A stretch of 64,000 nt of DNA, from positions 496,001-560,000 of the forward strand of contig JACJYR010000002.1 in assembly GCA_020636005.1 (NCBI GenBank), written 5' to 3'. This DNA is from Lewinellaceae bacterium (GTDB lineage Bacteria; Bacteroidota; Bacteroidia; Chitinophagales; Saprospiraceae). A model generated the notes under the pieces. That model ran no database searches and was not told where the DNA came from. It saw nothing but the letters and a program-made list of their open reading frames with translations. The translations under genes and the position numbers were made by a program. Of the stretch, positions 27,501 through 35,118 are shown piece by piece (the first letter of the stretch is position 1; every line of letters starts with the position of its first letter).

Positions 27501-28578
27501 GGTTGCGGGGAGCAGTGCCGCTCAGGTTGGTGGCTGTTGATGGCCCCGACCATTGGTATTTGTACGGCTCGTCGCCGCCGCTCACCGTCACTTTCAGGGC
27601 GGCATCTTTGGCGTTGGAGTTGCAGGCCAGTTCTTTTTCCACAAGGCAGGACACATACAGGGCAGAGGCTTTTTGGATGAGGTAAAGCCCTTTGTCGTTG
27701 GTGCCTATCCAAACGGCGTTGTCTTTGTCCACGGCGATGCAGGCCACATCCTGGCTGGTAAAATATTCGATGGGGCCGAAGAGTTGGGCTTCGCCGGTGG
27801 CGGGGTCGAAGCGGGCGACGATTTCGGAGGCTGCCCACAGCAGGCCGTTGTTGTCGAAGGCGATGTCCACGAGGGTGCCTTCCATGTAGCTGTCGGGGAA
27901 GTTTTCCCCCGACCATTTGCCCCTGGCATCCACTTTCCAGAGCAGGCCGTCGCCCATGACCCAGACATCCGTGCCATTTTGGGCGAAGGCCCGGATATTG
28001 AAATCTTTTTCCTCGATGCTCCAGTTGCCATTGCTCCCGTACACAGCCCCTTCGCCGGTGCCAATCCAGAGCTGGCCCTTGCTGTCGAGGAACAAGGTGT
28101 TTATGCGATTGGAGGATAATTTTGAATTGCCGTTGTGGTGGCGTTTTACCAGGGCCAGGGAAGGTTCGGTTTTAAACTGGAAGAGGCCCGAATTTTTGGT
28201 ACCGACCCACATTTCCTTTGTTTTTTCATCAAAAATGGCGGCTGTGATGCGGTCTTGTTTGCTTTGAATTCCCTTGCCTTCCGGCCCCATCTGGAGCAAC
28301 AGATCGGAAAGGGGGAAGCGGAGGTCGGCGTTGCCGTCCCTTGTTTGCAGCAGCGACCATTCTGCCGGATCCAGGGCAATAGTGCTGGCCTGCTCAGCGG
28401 AATGTACCTGGAACAATCCCTTGCGGTTGCCCACCCACTTGTTGTTGTCCGCATCCACAAAAACATTATATACCGGGCTGTAGCGGTCAACGGCGGAAGT
28501 GCGCAGCACCTCCATCTGATCCTGGGCATTTGTTTGAAAAAAGAAGAAAAGCAAAATGAACGAGGATAAATTCTTCAT
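24511..28578 (-). CDS. Cell-surface protein: propeller, twelve SprB-like repeats and an OmpA peptidoglycan-binding domain
   Basis: 1355 residues with a signal peptide at 1-18 (FFQTNAQ). Residues 25-310 have propeller-type motifs (NKWVGNRKGL, EMWVGTKNSGLF, LWIGTGEGAVY, VWIGTNDKGLYL). From about 320 to 1215 are six pairs of SprB-like Ig-type repeats: one type has IKCAG...GGKGPFTYQW...AGDYTLTVTDA, the other TGNADGKA...GGTG...FKWDNGETG...HSVTVTDEAGC. The C-terminal 115 residues are an OmpA domain (IYFQPDSTSMDPES, GHTNG, LSTQRAKAVAQYLVDKGI, NQRVEIKI), which should anchor it to peptidoglycan. SprB repeats are known from the gliding adhesin SprB; here they are fixed to the wall. It is convergent with the permease gene. 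Confidence 0.93.
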   Translation of the reverse strand: MKNLSSFILLFFFFQTNAQDQMEVLRTSAVDRYSPVYNVFVDADNNKWVGNRKGLFQVHSAEQASTIALDPAEWSLLQTRDGNADLRFPLSDLLLQMGPEGKGIQSKQDRITAAIFDEKTKEMWVGTKNSGLFQFKTEPSLALVKRHHNGNSKLSSNRINTLFLDSKGQLWIGTGEGAVYGSNGNWSIEEKDFNIRAFAQNGTDVWVMGDGLLWKVDARGKWSGENFPDSYMEGTLVDIAFDNNGLLWAASEIVARFDPATGEAQLFGPIEYFTSQDVACIAVDKDNAVWIGTNDKGLYLIQKASALYVSCLVEKELACNSNAKDAALKVTVSGGDEPYKYQWSGPSTATNLSGTAPRNLGPGEYALTVTDANGKSKAAKVTISDPNMELTLKVQKQAAEDGTPNGSATVDVRGGKPGYSYKWDNGETSATAIKLSEGTHALTVTDLAGCAANASVNIPRKIGELEVSISQKQPIKCGNGKDAILEAEVAGGKTPYQYQWNITGVMQGAQQKDLAPGNYTLTVTDAAGQSSTAQYLVEAPQPIEAATKVEVPASTGNADGKASVKASGGAGSFTFKWDNGETGDLAGALQPGPHSVTITDGKGCTATATVQIPENILPLAVSILPKNVLKCAGAKDASLQAETTGGKGPYKYKWSSGLQGDAPGGLMAGDYSLTVTDAAGTTATANFSVKEPKLLTLAVKADAPASTGNSDGKASVKASGGTGKYNFKWDTGETGDEARKLGPGEHLVTVTDEAGCFATGKVEISENILPLAVQISQSKDIKCAGAAEAVLVAEVSGGKSPFTYQWSGGGQGASAAKLVAGDYTLTISDATGATATAAFAIKEPKPLALTAKADSPASTGNADGRASAKASDGTGRYLYQWDTDETGDAAKKLNPGTHSVTATDEAGCSVSATVVITENILPLAVSISQTDGIKCNGEQTAVLSADVTGGKGPYQYAWNEGREGQSLKNLGAGDYSLTVTDATGTAASAQFSVSAPKVLAANVRVEAPASTGNADGKAVANASGGTGNLSFKWDNGESGKAATKLSPGNHSVTVTDEAGCTTTATTSISENILPLAVAITETQPVKCAGDKSASLQADVSGGKGPFTYQWDSGQKGASAANLPAGQHTVTVTDATGATATASLDLKEPEKLNVILVKNRPATTIDTKNGRATLRASGGTGDYAYRWDNGETAPDATTLGAGLHSITVSDANGCEEVVKMETKTRINPELASGSLRSGQLIKLDKIYFQPDSTSMDPESIPTVEELYEFLVDNPGISIEVGGHTNGIPSHEYCDNLSTQRAKAVAQYLVDKGIPVSRLTYKGYGKRNPIANNATPEGRAKNQRVEIKIVQVEGDGG

Positions 28579-29038
28579 GCAGGAAATTGAATTTTTTAAA
28601 CAGTTGGGTTTCTTTACATACTATGGCCGTTGGCTTTTGGCCATTTGCTTTTGGCAGCAAACAGCTAATAACTAAACCACAAAACCATCCGTATTTCAGT
28701 ATAGTAACGATGAAAAAATAACTTCACCATTTTGATTTTGAAAACCCCAGCAATGGAAGGGTTTTTAAAAATAATCCCGATTTCACATCGGGATTATTTT
28801 TCCTTCGATCCATAAATGGCTGTTTGTTGATTTTTGACCTGGTATTTTACAGGTATGCTCAAAGAAGGCGCAAAGGTCATGTAATTGGAAAATAAGAAAA
28901 AATTTTGACCGTCAAACAAACATTGCTAAACGCAGCAAAGTGGATAACATTGGAGAAAAGCCTTCAAAATTTTGGAGAAAACCCCGATTCAACAGCCAGT
29001 TGGAGCAGGAATCGCCCAGGGCGGGCACCTGCCGATGG
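28579..29038. other. Spacer of 460 bp with one repeat, no gene seen
   Basis: Apart from the repeat at 28704-28811, it contains a GGCCATTTGCTTTTGGCA-type simple sequence near 28630-28660. I see no promoter or RNA I can support. Confidence 0.6.
28704..28811. repeat. 110-bp interspersed repeat, copy B
   Basis: Nearly identical to copy A (21881-21990), in the same orientation on the plus strand, including the CCCGATTTCACATCGGG hairpin. Confidence 0.88.
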
Positions 29039-30580
29039 TCACATCCACTTCCGCCTATCCGTTTCGGCCTTGTACAAAACGAAATCCTGTACGGCCCTTG
29101 CCTTTGCCACCGGGATATATGGGATTTGGACGGTGCCGGCTGCTGTGTGAAGGGTGAGGTGCGCCAAATGGGTACGCCTGAAGAAGTAGCTTTGGCGGAT
29201 GGATACTGCCTGAACCTTGTACCATTGGAGCAGCACGTTTTTGCGGTTCACCACGCCCCAGGACGCCCGTACGCCCTCCTCGCTGACAAACCACTGCCAG
29301 GTGCGAAAGTGCCGGATGCTCAGCCAAAGATCCACCGGCAGCCAGAGGAGCCACCACCAGGAAAGCCCTTCTGACCAGGAGTGCGTGAGCAGCAGCAGCA
29401 CCGCCACCGGCAGGAGGCCTGTGAGGACGAACTGCCGCCTGACGATGCGGTGGTTGACTCCGTGTTCCTCTTCCGGCAGGTTTTTTTCCTCCGGAAAATA
29501 GGCCGACCGCAGGGCTTCCAGTTGTTCCTCATAGCAGCCCGGCACCGACACGGATAGTTTCCTCGACACCTGAACGCTGGCTGCCTGCTGCAGCCTTACC
29601 GACACCATGTTGAACCACCGCATGAGCGGGCTGCTGCTCCAGCGCAGGTATTGGATCTTGCGCAGGTTGGCCGACACCTCCTGCCGGGTGAACAGTCCGC
29701 TCTCCATTTTAAAACCGTTTTCCGTGCGCCATAAACGGAGGTTGAAATATCGCAACACCGTGTTGAACAAGGTGATCAAAAAAGAAACTATCAGGAAAAA
29801 TGGCACGCCGATGAGCAGGTACGACATGAACTCTGCCTCTTTGGCCAACCCCAGCAACTCCTCTATCTTTTTGGCTAAATCGAAATCGAAGGCATCTTCC
29901 ATATCATCGAGAAAACTGAGGAAAAACACCATGATGATGCCCGCTGTGCGGAAGTGGTTTTGGCTGACACCGATTTTCAGCAGGTCGAGCGGGGAAAGGT
30001 GGAACAACAGCAATGGAGCGGTTTGTGGTTCGGGATTTTTGGCTTGCTGGAAAGCCGCTGTGCCACCCGAAAATGGGGAACTGTCGGGCTGCAAACTGCT
30101 AACCGAATGCTGCCGAAAGCTTTCAACGACTGCCCGAAGCGCTTCCGCTTTTTCCTTGCGGATGGCCTGTAACGAAAACTCTTTCCCGATCGAACCGGCG
30201 GTGTCTATTTCAACGGCTACCACATTCAACGCCTGGTGCAGGATGCCCTGTTTGAAGTTGACCGTCTGCACCCGGTCAAGCGGCACATTGATTTTTGTTT
30301 TCCTGAATACGCCCTTTTCCAACACCAGTTCGCCGTCTTTGATGTAGAAATAAAATTTGAAATAATTGATGATGGAAATGACGGCCCCAACCGCTGCAAG
30401 CCCAAGGAAGAAAAGCGTAAAGTTGTTGAAAACCTGCTTTTTAGGGTTGAACAGCACGATGAGTATGAGTACCCAAAGCTGCCGGAGCAGGATGCGGAAA
30501 ACGTTCCCCAAAATAAAAAAGATAGCTACGGCAGACTGGCGGGTGGGCTGGGCAAAAGTAGTAGTTGTTTCCATAGTCAA
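29039..30580 (-). CDS. PH-domain membrane protein, YdbT-like
   Basis: 513 residues. It has several pairs of hydrophobic helices near residues 15-75, 215-275 and 390-430, separated by bacterial PH (bPH2) modules: LVLEKGVFRKTKINVPLDRVQTVNFKQGILHQ, FTRQEVSANLRKIQYLRW, and VNRKNVLLQWYKVQAVSIRQSYFFRR. This is the layout of the B. subtilis YdbT family, linked to resistance against membrane-active compounds. The frame begins at TTG 30580, overlapping the previous stop as TTGA; an ATG two codons later (30574) is equally possible. Translationally coupled to the 174-residue PH protein. Confidence 0.88.
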   Translation of the reverse strand: MTMETTTTFAQPTRQSAVAIFFILGNVFRILLRQLWVLILIVLFNPKKQVFNNFTLFFLGLAAVGAVISIINYFKFYFYIKDGELVLEKGVFRKTKINVPLDRVQTVNFKQGILHQALNVVAVEIDTAGSIGKEFSLQAIRKEKAEALRAVVESFRQHSVSSLQPDSSPFSGGTAAFQQAKNPEPQTAPLLLFHLSPLDLLKIGVSQNHFRTAGIIMVFFLSFLDDMEDAFDFDLAKKIEELLGLAKEAEFMSYLLIGVPFFLIVSFLITLFNTVLRYFNLRLWRTENGFKMESGLFTRQEVSANLRKIQYLRWSSSPLMRWFNMVSVRLQQAASVQVSRKLSVSVPGCYEEQLEALRSAYFPEEKNLPEEEHGVNHRIVRRQFVLTGLLPVAVLLLLTHSWSEGLSWWWLLWLPVDLWLSIRHFRTWQWFVSEEGVRASWGVVNRKNVLLQWYKVQAVSIRQSYFFRRTHLAHLTLHTAAGTVQIPYIPVAKARAVQDFVLYKAETDRRKWM

Positions 30581-31101
30581 AGTTCCTCCTTTTGTTCGCC
30601 AATCTTCTGCGTAATAAACTCCTTGATTCGCTGCGCTTCCTCGTTGGGCAAGCCCTCAATACTCAAATCACTGCTCGCCCCCCCGGCAGTGAACACCCGC
30701 AGGGTCGCCAGGCCAAAAGCACTTTCAATAGGCCCCCGGCTGATTTCACAATGCTGCATCCGGTTGAAAGGGATCGTCGTCACCGTGCGCCAATAGACGC
30801 CCGCTTTGTGCACGATGTCATGCTCCCGGAGCGCATAGCCCGCCACTTCGTACCTTTTACCTGCAAAAAACATAGACAGGGCAAACATCAGGATCCAGGC
30901 ACCCAACATGACCCAGGTCAGGATGGGCAGCTTGGCATAGCCTGTGGCAAAAAATATCAGCCAGCCTAAAAATACCACTCCCCAGAAAATGGCCGTGCCG
31001 ATATATTCGACGTTGCGGTAAGCCGGCGAAAGCAGTTGAAATTCAACTTCTTCACCGCGGGGCAAAAGGGAAAGATCAATTTGAGAGTTGGTAAAAATCA
31101 T
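30577..31101 (-). CDS. PH-domain membrane protein, YdbS-like
   Basis: 174 residues. Two helices at about 40-85 are followed by a bPH2 domain (LREHDIVHKAGVYWRTVTTIPFNRMQHCEISRGPIESAFGLATLRVFTAG). It is the usual partner of YdbT-type proteins, and the two genes overlap by four bases. It is divergent from the trp leader region. Confidence 0.9.
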   Translation of the reverse strand: MIFTNSQIDLSLLPRGEEVEFQLLSPAYRNVEYIGTAIFWGVVFLGWLIFFATGYAKLPILTWVMLGAWILMFALSMFFAGKRYEVAGYALREHDIVHKAGVYWRTVTTIPFNRMQHCEISRGPIESAFGLATLRVFTAGGASSDLSIEGLPNEEAQRIKEFITQKIGEQKEEL

Positions 31102-31222
31102 GTGTAAAATATAACTCGCCGGGTTTGGTGCTGTACCATTTTATGCGAATCGTAAAATTAACCGAACAAAGCGCAAAGCAGCAGGTTGCCAGATTTTTTT
31201 TGAAATAATAAAAGCCCAAAAC

Positions 31223-31254
31223 TTGACTTTGTGCAAAGACTGCCCTTTACTTTG
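31223..31254 (+). promoter_or_regulatory. Likely trp operon promoter
   Basis: TTTG (31228-31231, with TTG also at 31223) and TACTTTG (31248-31254) approximate the Bacteroidota TTTG / TAnnTTTG promoter. The -7 box lacks one base, so this is tentative. It would place the start near 31261, about 28 bases before the leader ORF. Confidence 0.4.
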
Positions 31255-31288
31255 CGGCTCCAATTGCAAAAGTTTTTTTTATAAAAAC

Positions 31289-31375
31289 ATGATTTCAACA
31301 TCCAAATATCAGCACATTTCAACCGCACAAAATTGGTGGTGGTGGCATTTCAAGGAACCCGCTTTCCGTGAGTAG
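31289..31375 (+). CDS. trpL: trp operon leader peptide with four consecutive Trp codons
   Basis: A 28-codon ORF from ATG 31289 to TAG 31373. Codons 16-19 are TGG TGG TGG TGG (31334-31345), after QNW context AQN and before HFKEPAF. It sits about 40 bases upstream of a strong terminator and 118 bases upstream of trpE. Four adjacent Trp codons in a short free-standing ORF is the signature of ribosome-mediated attenuation: scarcity of charged tRNA-Trp stalls the ribosome and prevents terminator formation. Confidence 0.9.
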   Translation: MISTSKYQHISTAQNWWWWHFKEPAFRE

Positions 31376-31446
31376 CCGCATGCCTGCGCTGATATTAAAT
31401 TGTTGCAAAAAAGGCCTGCCGTACTTCACGGCAGGCCTTTTTGTTT
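31375..31446 (+). promoter_or_regulatory. trp attenuator region
   Basis: The segment after the leader stop, GCATGCC (about 31379-31385), can pair with GGCCTGC (31413-31419) except for one mismatch, which would disrupt the terminator stem. This gives the expected antiterminator/terminator alternatives. The antiterminator is weaker evidence than the terminator. Confidence 0.6.
31411..31446 (+). terminator. trp attenuator terminator
   Basis: A perfect 10-bp stem, GGCCTGCCGT (31413-31422) with ACGGCAGGCC (31428-31437), has a 5-base loop and is followed by TTTTTGTTT. Confidence 0.9.
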
Positions 31447-31450
31447 CACC

Positions 31451-31491
31451 CCAATTCACCAATTCACCAATTTACTAATTCACCAATTCAC
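31451..31491. repeat. 9-bp tandem repeat just before the trpE start
   Basis: About five imperfect copies of CCAATTCAC run up to two bases before the ATG of trpE. The same motif occurs inside trpE at 32322-32356, and its complement is upstream of gldA. Confidence 0.85.
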
Positions 31492-31492
31492 A

Positions 31493-32929
31493 ATGATTGC
31501 GATAAAACCGTCCATCAAAACCCTCCTCGCCGACACCGTCACCCCGGTGAGCCTCTACCTGCGCCTGCGTGACCGTTACCCCGGCGCACTGCTGCTCGAA
31601 AGCTCCGACTACCACGGCAACGAGAACAGCATTTCGTTCATCTGCCTGGAGCCAGTGGCGGATTTTGTCGTTGACAATCAGCAAATTACTGTGACGCTGC
31701 CTGGTGAGAAGCCCGTCATTTCACCCATCGAAAATGGCCGGGAGGTGGTGGAGCGGCTGGATGCGTTTTTCAAAAAATTCCACATCGAAAGCGGGGAACC
31801 GGCCGCCCGGAAGCTCAACGGATTTTTCGGCTACGCCAACTACGACGCCGTTCAGTTTTTTGAAAAAATAACCCTCCAAAGCCCCGAAAATCCTGAACGA
31901 ACCACACCCGCCCTGCACTACCAACTCCCCCGTTTCATCATCGCCATCAACCATTTCAACCAAAAAATGACCGTGCTGGAAAACCTCCTGCCCGGCCAGG
32001 GAAGCCACCTGCCGGAACTGGAAAACTTGTTGCAGGTAGCGCCCGTTCCATCATTTCCTTTTCAAAAAAACGGCGAGGAAAAAACCAATATGACCGACGA
32101 GGAATACATGGAAATGGTGACGAAGGGCAAACACCACTGCCAGCGTGGCGATGTGTTTCAAATCGTGGTGGCCCGCCAGTTTTCACAGCCATTTCAGGGC
32201 GACGAGTTCAATGTTTACCGGGCTTTGCGCAGCGTGAACCCCTCGCCCTACCTGTTTTATTTCGACTACGGCAACTATAAAATTTTCGGCTCCAGCCCGG
32301 AGGCGCAGGTACGTCTGAAACCCAATTCACCAATTCACCAATCCACTAATTCACCAAAAACCGCCTTCATCAACCCCATCGCCGGCACCTTCCCCCGCAC
32401 CGGCGACGACCAGGCCGACCGGGAAGGCGCCGAAGCCCTTGCTGCCGACCCCAAGGAAAACGCCGAACACGTCATGCTCGTGGACCTGGCCCGCAACGAC
32501 CTCAACCGTCTTTGCCAAAATGTGAAGGTGGAAACCTACCGGGAGGTGCAGTTTTACAGCCATGTCATCCATCTCGTGTCAGAGGTTTCCGGCGAGCTGC
32601 CAGCCGATGTTTCACCTGTGAAACTGCTGGCCGAAACCTTCCCGGCAGGCACGCTCAGTGGTGCCCCGAAGCACCGGGCCATGCAGTTGATAGACGAAAT
32701 CGAGCCGAACCGGCGGGGATTTTATGGCGGCTGCGTCGGTTTCTTCACCTTCGACGGCAGTGCCAACCACGCCATCCTCATCCGCAGTTTTTTGAGTAAA
32801 AACAATACGCTGCACTACCAGGCCGGCGCCGGTGTTGTCAAACATTCGGTGGAGGAGAAGGAATTACAGGAGGTGTTTCACAAAATCGGAGCGCTGCGGC
32901 GGGCGGTGGCGATGGCAGGAAGGTCTTAA
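31493..32929 (+). CDS. trpE: Anthranilate synthase component I
   Basis: 478 residues from ATG 31493; the longer open frame upstream is translated leader and repeat DNA. It converts chorismate and ammonia to anthranilate with TrpG. The N-terminal LLESSDYHGNENSISFICLEP holds the LLES motif of the tryptophan feedback site. Chorismate-binding motifs include GDVFQIVVARQFS, NPSPYLFYFDY, INPIAGTFPRTG, ADPKENAEHVMLVDLARNDLNR, and TLSGAPKHRAMQLIDEIE. Oddly, residues about 277-289 (NSPIHQSTNSPK) are an in-frame copy of the intergenic CCAATTCAC repeat, inserted between the usual EAQVRL and INPIAGT motifs. Confidence 0.97.
   Translation: MIAIKPSIKTLLADTVTPVSLYLRLRDRYPGALLLESSDYHGNENSISFICLEPVADFVVDNQQITVTLPGEKPVISPIENGREVVERLDAFFKKFHIESGEPAARKLNGFFGYANYDAVQFFEKITLQSPENPERTTPALHYQLPRFIIAINHFNQKMTVLENLLPGQGSHLPELENLLQVAPVPSFPFQKNGEEKTNMTDEEYMEMVTKGKHHCQRGDVFQIVVARQFSQPFQGDEFNVYRALRSVNPSPYLFYFDYGNYKIFGSSPEAQVRLKPNSPIHQSTNSPKTAFINPIAGTFPRTGDDQADREGAEALAADPKENAEHVMLVDLARNDLNRLCQNVKVETYREVQFYSHVIHLVSEVSGELPADVSPVKLLAETFPAGTLSGAPKHRAMQLIDEIEPNRRGFYGGCVGFFTFDGSANHAILIRSFLSKNNTLHYQAGAGVVKHSVEEKELQEVFHKIGALRRAVAMAGRS
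32322..32356. repeat. CCAATTCAC-type repeat inside trpE
   Basis: Four imperfect copies of a CCAATTCAC-like unit, in frame, coding NSPIHQSTNSP. The unit matches that of the spacer at 31451-31491. Confidence 0.85.
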
Positions 32930-32960
32930 ATCATGGTGATTTTAAAAATCACCATGATTT
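32928..32960. terminator. Hairpin between convergent trpE and retropepsin-like gene
   Basis: Perfect 15-bp arms, AAATCATGGTGATTT (32928-32942) and its complement (32946-32960), overlap the trpE stop codon. The A/T ends suit a bidirectional terminator. If it is efficient, trpG and later genes would need their own promoter or readthrough. Confidence 0.6.
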
Positions 32961-32969
32961 GGTTCGAAC

Positions 32970-33356
32970 CTATTTGAGGTCTTTCAAAATGAACTTGGCG
33001 ATTTTCGGGTCCACGATAACCGTATCGTGCTCAAAATCGAGTTTGATGCGCCATTTTTGAAGGGTGGTGACGCCAAGGATGGCCTCCTCGGAAAGACCGG
33101 GAACAACCATGAATTCATCTGAAAGTTGAAGGTCGTCAATGTAAAAATCGAGGCGCACCGCACTATTGATTTTGACATAATGCCCTTCGCTTGCAGTGGC
33201 GACTTCTTTGGGGTGGCGAAGTTTTACTGGTTTTTCAATGTCCTCTATCAAATCGGCATTGATACAGGAAAAAGTAGCTCCACTATCGAAAAGCGTGTAC
33301 ATCACTTTTTCACCTTTGGAGCCTTCGTAGCGGATAGGAAGCTTGATAACTAACAT
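32970..33356 (-). CDS. Retropepsin-like aspartic protease, antisense within the trp operon
   Basis: 128 residues. The active-site motif is LFDSGATFSCIN (Asp near 27). A hydrophobic-hydrophobic-G motif is AILGVTTLQKWRIKLDF near residue 95. The length equals one retropepsin half, so it would act as a dimer. There is no signal peptide. Bacterial single-domain retropepsins are poorly understood. It lies on the strand opposite the trp genes, between trpE and trpG, which are usually adjacent, so it is probably an insertion. Confidence 0.85.
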   Translation of the reverse strand: MLVIKLPIRYEGSKGEKVMYTLFDSGATFSCINADLIEDIEKPVKLRHPKEVATASEGHYVKINSAVRLDFYIDDLQLSDEFMVVPGLSEEAILGVTTLQKWRIKLDFEHDTVIVDPKIAKFILKDLK

Positions 33357-33420
33357 GGCCTTTTGATTTTATGTTTTTGCGAAATTAACCAAAAAGAACC
33401 GAAACTAAATTTTTGAAAAA

Positions 33421-33990
33421 ATGAAAATCCTCGTCCTCGACAACTACGATTCCTTCACCTACAACCTCGTACAGTACGTGGAGGAAATGTCCGGCATCCG
33501 GCCCGACGTGTTCCGCAACGACGAAATCACCGTCGCCGAAGCTGGCCGGTACGACAAAATCCTGCTCTCGCCCGGTCCCGGCCTGCCATCGGAATCGGGC
33601 ATCCTTTGCGACCTCATCCGGGAACTGGCGCCGACCAAGAGCATCTTCGGTGTGTGCCTGGGTTTGCAGGCCATCGGCGAGATGTTCGGCGGCAGCTTAG
33701 AAAATTTGCCGAGAGTCTTTCATGGCGTCGCCACGCCCATACACGTGCGCAAGCGTGACGAATTGCTCTTCCGTGAAATCCCGGAGACCTTCGCTGCAGG
33801 CCGCTACCACTCCTGGGTCATTTCAAAAAAAGGACTGCCCGATTGCTTCGACCTCACCTGCGAAGATGAGGAAGGGCAAATCATGGGTTTGACCCACAAA
33901 AAATACGACGTGCGGGGAGTCCAATTTCACCCTGAAAGCGTGATGACGGAGCATGGGAAGGTGATGGTGAGGAATTGGTTAAAAAACTAA
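33421..33990 (+). CDS. trpG: Anthranilate synthase component II (glutamine amidotransferase)
   Basis: 189 residues. It supplies ammonia to TrpE from glutamine. MKILVLDNYDSFTYNLVQYVEE is the standard start. The catalytic Cys is in GVCLGLQAIGE, and His-Glu in GVQFHPESVMTEHG. The class I glutamine amidotransferase fold is complete. It is not fused to trpE and is separated from it by the antisense protease gene. Confidence 0.97.
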   Translation: MKILVLDNYDSFTYNLVQYVEEMSGIRPDVFRNDEITVAEAGRYDKILLSPGPGLPSESGILCDLIRELAPTKSIFGVCLGLQAIGEMFGGSLENLPRVFHGVATPIHVRKRDELLFREIPETFAAGRYHSWVISKKGLPDCFDLTCEDEEGQIMGLTHKKYDVRGVQFHPESVMTEHGKVMVRNWLKN

Positions 33991-34045
33991 GTGTCTCCTT
34001 TGTGCCTCCGTGTTTAAAAATCTCAACACGGAGGCACAGAGACAC
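33991..34045. repeat. Inverted repeat between trpG and trpD
   Basis: Arms at 33991-34014 and 34024-34045 (GTGTCTC...TGTGCCTCCGTGT with ACACGGAGGCACAGAGACAC) start at the base after the trpG stop. It may stabilise or attenuate the message. Confidence 0.75.
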
Positions 34046-34088
34046 GAGGGACACAGAGAAAAGGACTTATTTAATCAATTGATTTTCA

Positions 34089-35078
34089 ATGAAAAAGATA
34101 CTCAACAAACTCTTCGAGCACCAGCGCCTCACCCGTGAGGAAGCCTACGAAACCCTCACTGAAATTACCCGGGGCGAGGTCAACGAGGCGCAAATTGCGG
34201 CCTTCCTCACCGTGTACCTCATGCGCAGCATCAGCGTGGAGGAACTCGATGGCTTCCGGCAGGCACTGCTCGACCTTTGCATCCGCCTCGACATGAGCGA
34301 TTTTGAAACCATCGACCTTTGCGGCACCGGCGGCGACGGGAAAAATACCTTCAACATTTCAACGCTCAGCAGCTTCGTGGTGGCAGGCGCAGGCGGTAAG
34401 GTGGTGAAACACGGCAACTACGGCGTTTCTTCCGTCTGCGGTTCCTCCAACGTGCTCGAGGCGATGGGCTACCGTTTCAAAAACGACGAAAGCGCCCTGC
34501 GCCGGGAACTCGAAGATGCAGGTATCTGCTTCCTGCACGCCCCAATGTTCCACCCGGCACTGAAAAACGTCGGCCCCGTGAGGCGGGCGCTGGGCGTAAA
34601 GACCTTTTTCAACATGCTCGGCCCGCTGGTCAACCCAGCTTTCCCGGACTGCCAGTTGACGGGCGTTTTCAACCTGGAATTGCAGCGTATTTACGGGTAT
34701 CTGCTGCAACCGGCCGGGGGACGCTTCATCGTCGTCCATACCCTCGGAGGCTACGATGAAATTTCCCTGACGGCCCCTGCCAAAACGGTGAGCAACCAGG
34801 GTGAAAAAACACTGACCCCCGCCGATTTTGGCGGCGCCATAACGGAAGCCGATCTCGCCGGTGGCAGCACGGTCGAGGCAAATGTCGAGCTTTTCACCGC
34901 CATCCTTGAAGGCAAAGGAACAGCCGAACAGAAACGGGTGGTGGCCGCCAACTCCGCCCTCGCACTGCAGTGCATTTCACCGGAAAAATCGCTGGAGGTG
35001 TGCATTGCGGAAGCCAACGAATCGCTCGAAAGCGGGCGGGCGCTGGGGGCTTTACAAAAGCTGATTTCACTGCAATAA
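34089..35078 (+). CDS. trpD: Anthranilate phosphoribosyltransferase
   Basis: 329 residues. It transfers phosphoribose from PRPP to anthranilate. Family motifs: DLCGTGGDGKNTFNISTLSSFVVAGAG (PRPP binding), KHGNYGVSSVCGSSNVLEAMG, and FMLGPLVNPA-like NMLGPLVNPAFPDCQLTGVF. Complete, normal length. It follows trpG after a 98-bp spacer containing an inverted repeat. Confidence 0.97.
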   Translation: MKKILNKLFEHQRLTREEAYETLTEITRGEVNEAQIAAFLTVYLMRSISVEELDGFRQALLDLCIRLDMSDFETIDLCGTGGDGKNTFNISTLSSFVVAGAGGKVVKHGNYGVSSVCGSSNVLEAMGYRFKNDESALRRELEDAGICFLHAPMFHPALKNVGPVRRALGVKTFFNMLGPLVNPAFPDCQLTGVFNLELQRIYGYLLQPAGGRFIVVHTLGGYDEISLTAPAKTVSNQGEKTLTPADFGGAITEADLAGGSTVEANVELFTAILEGKGTAEQKRVVAANSALALQCISPEKSLEVCIAEANESLESGRALGALQKLISLQ

Positions 35079-35080
35079 AC

Positions 35081-35115
35081 ATTCACTCATTCTTTCATTC
35101 ACTCATTCACTCATT
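35081..35115. repeat. 8-bp tandem repeat between trpD and trpC
   Basis: Four copies of ATTCACTC-like units end three bases before the ATG of trpC and occupy the expected ribosome-binding region. Confidence 0.8.
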
Positions 35116-35118
35116 GAA

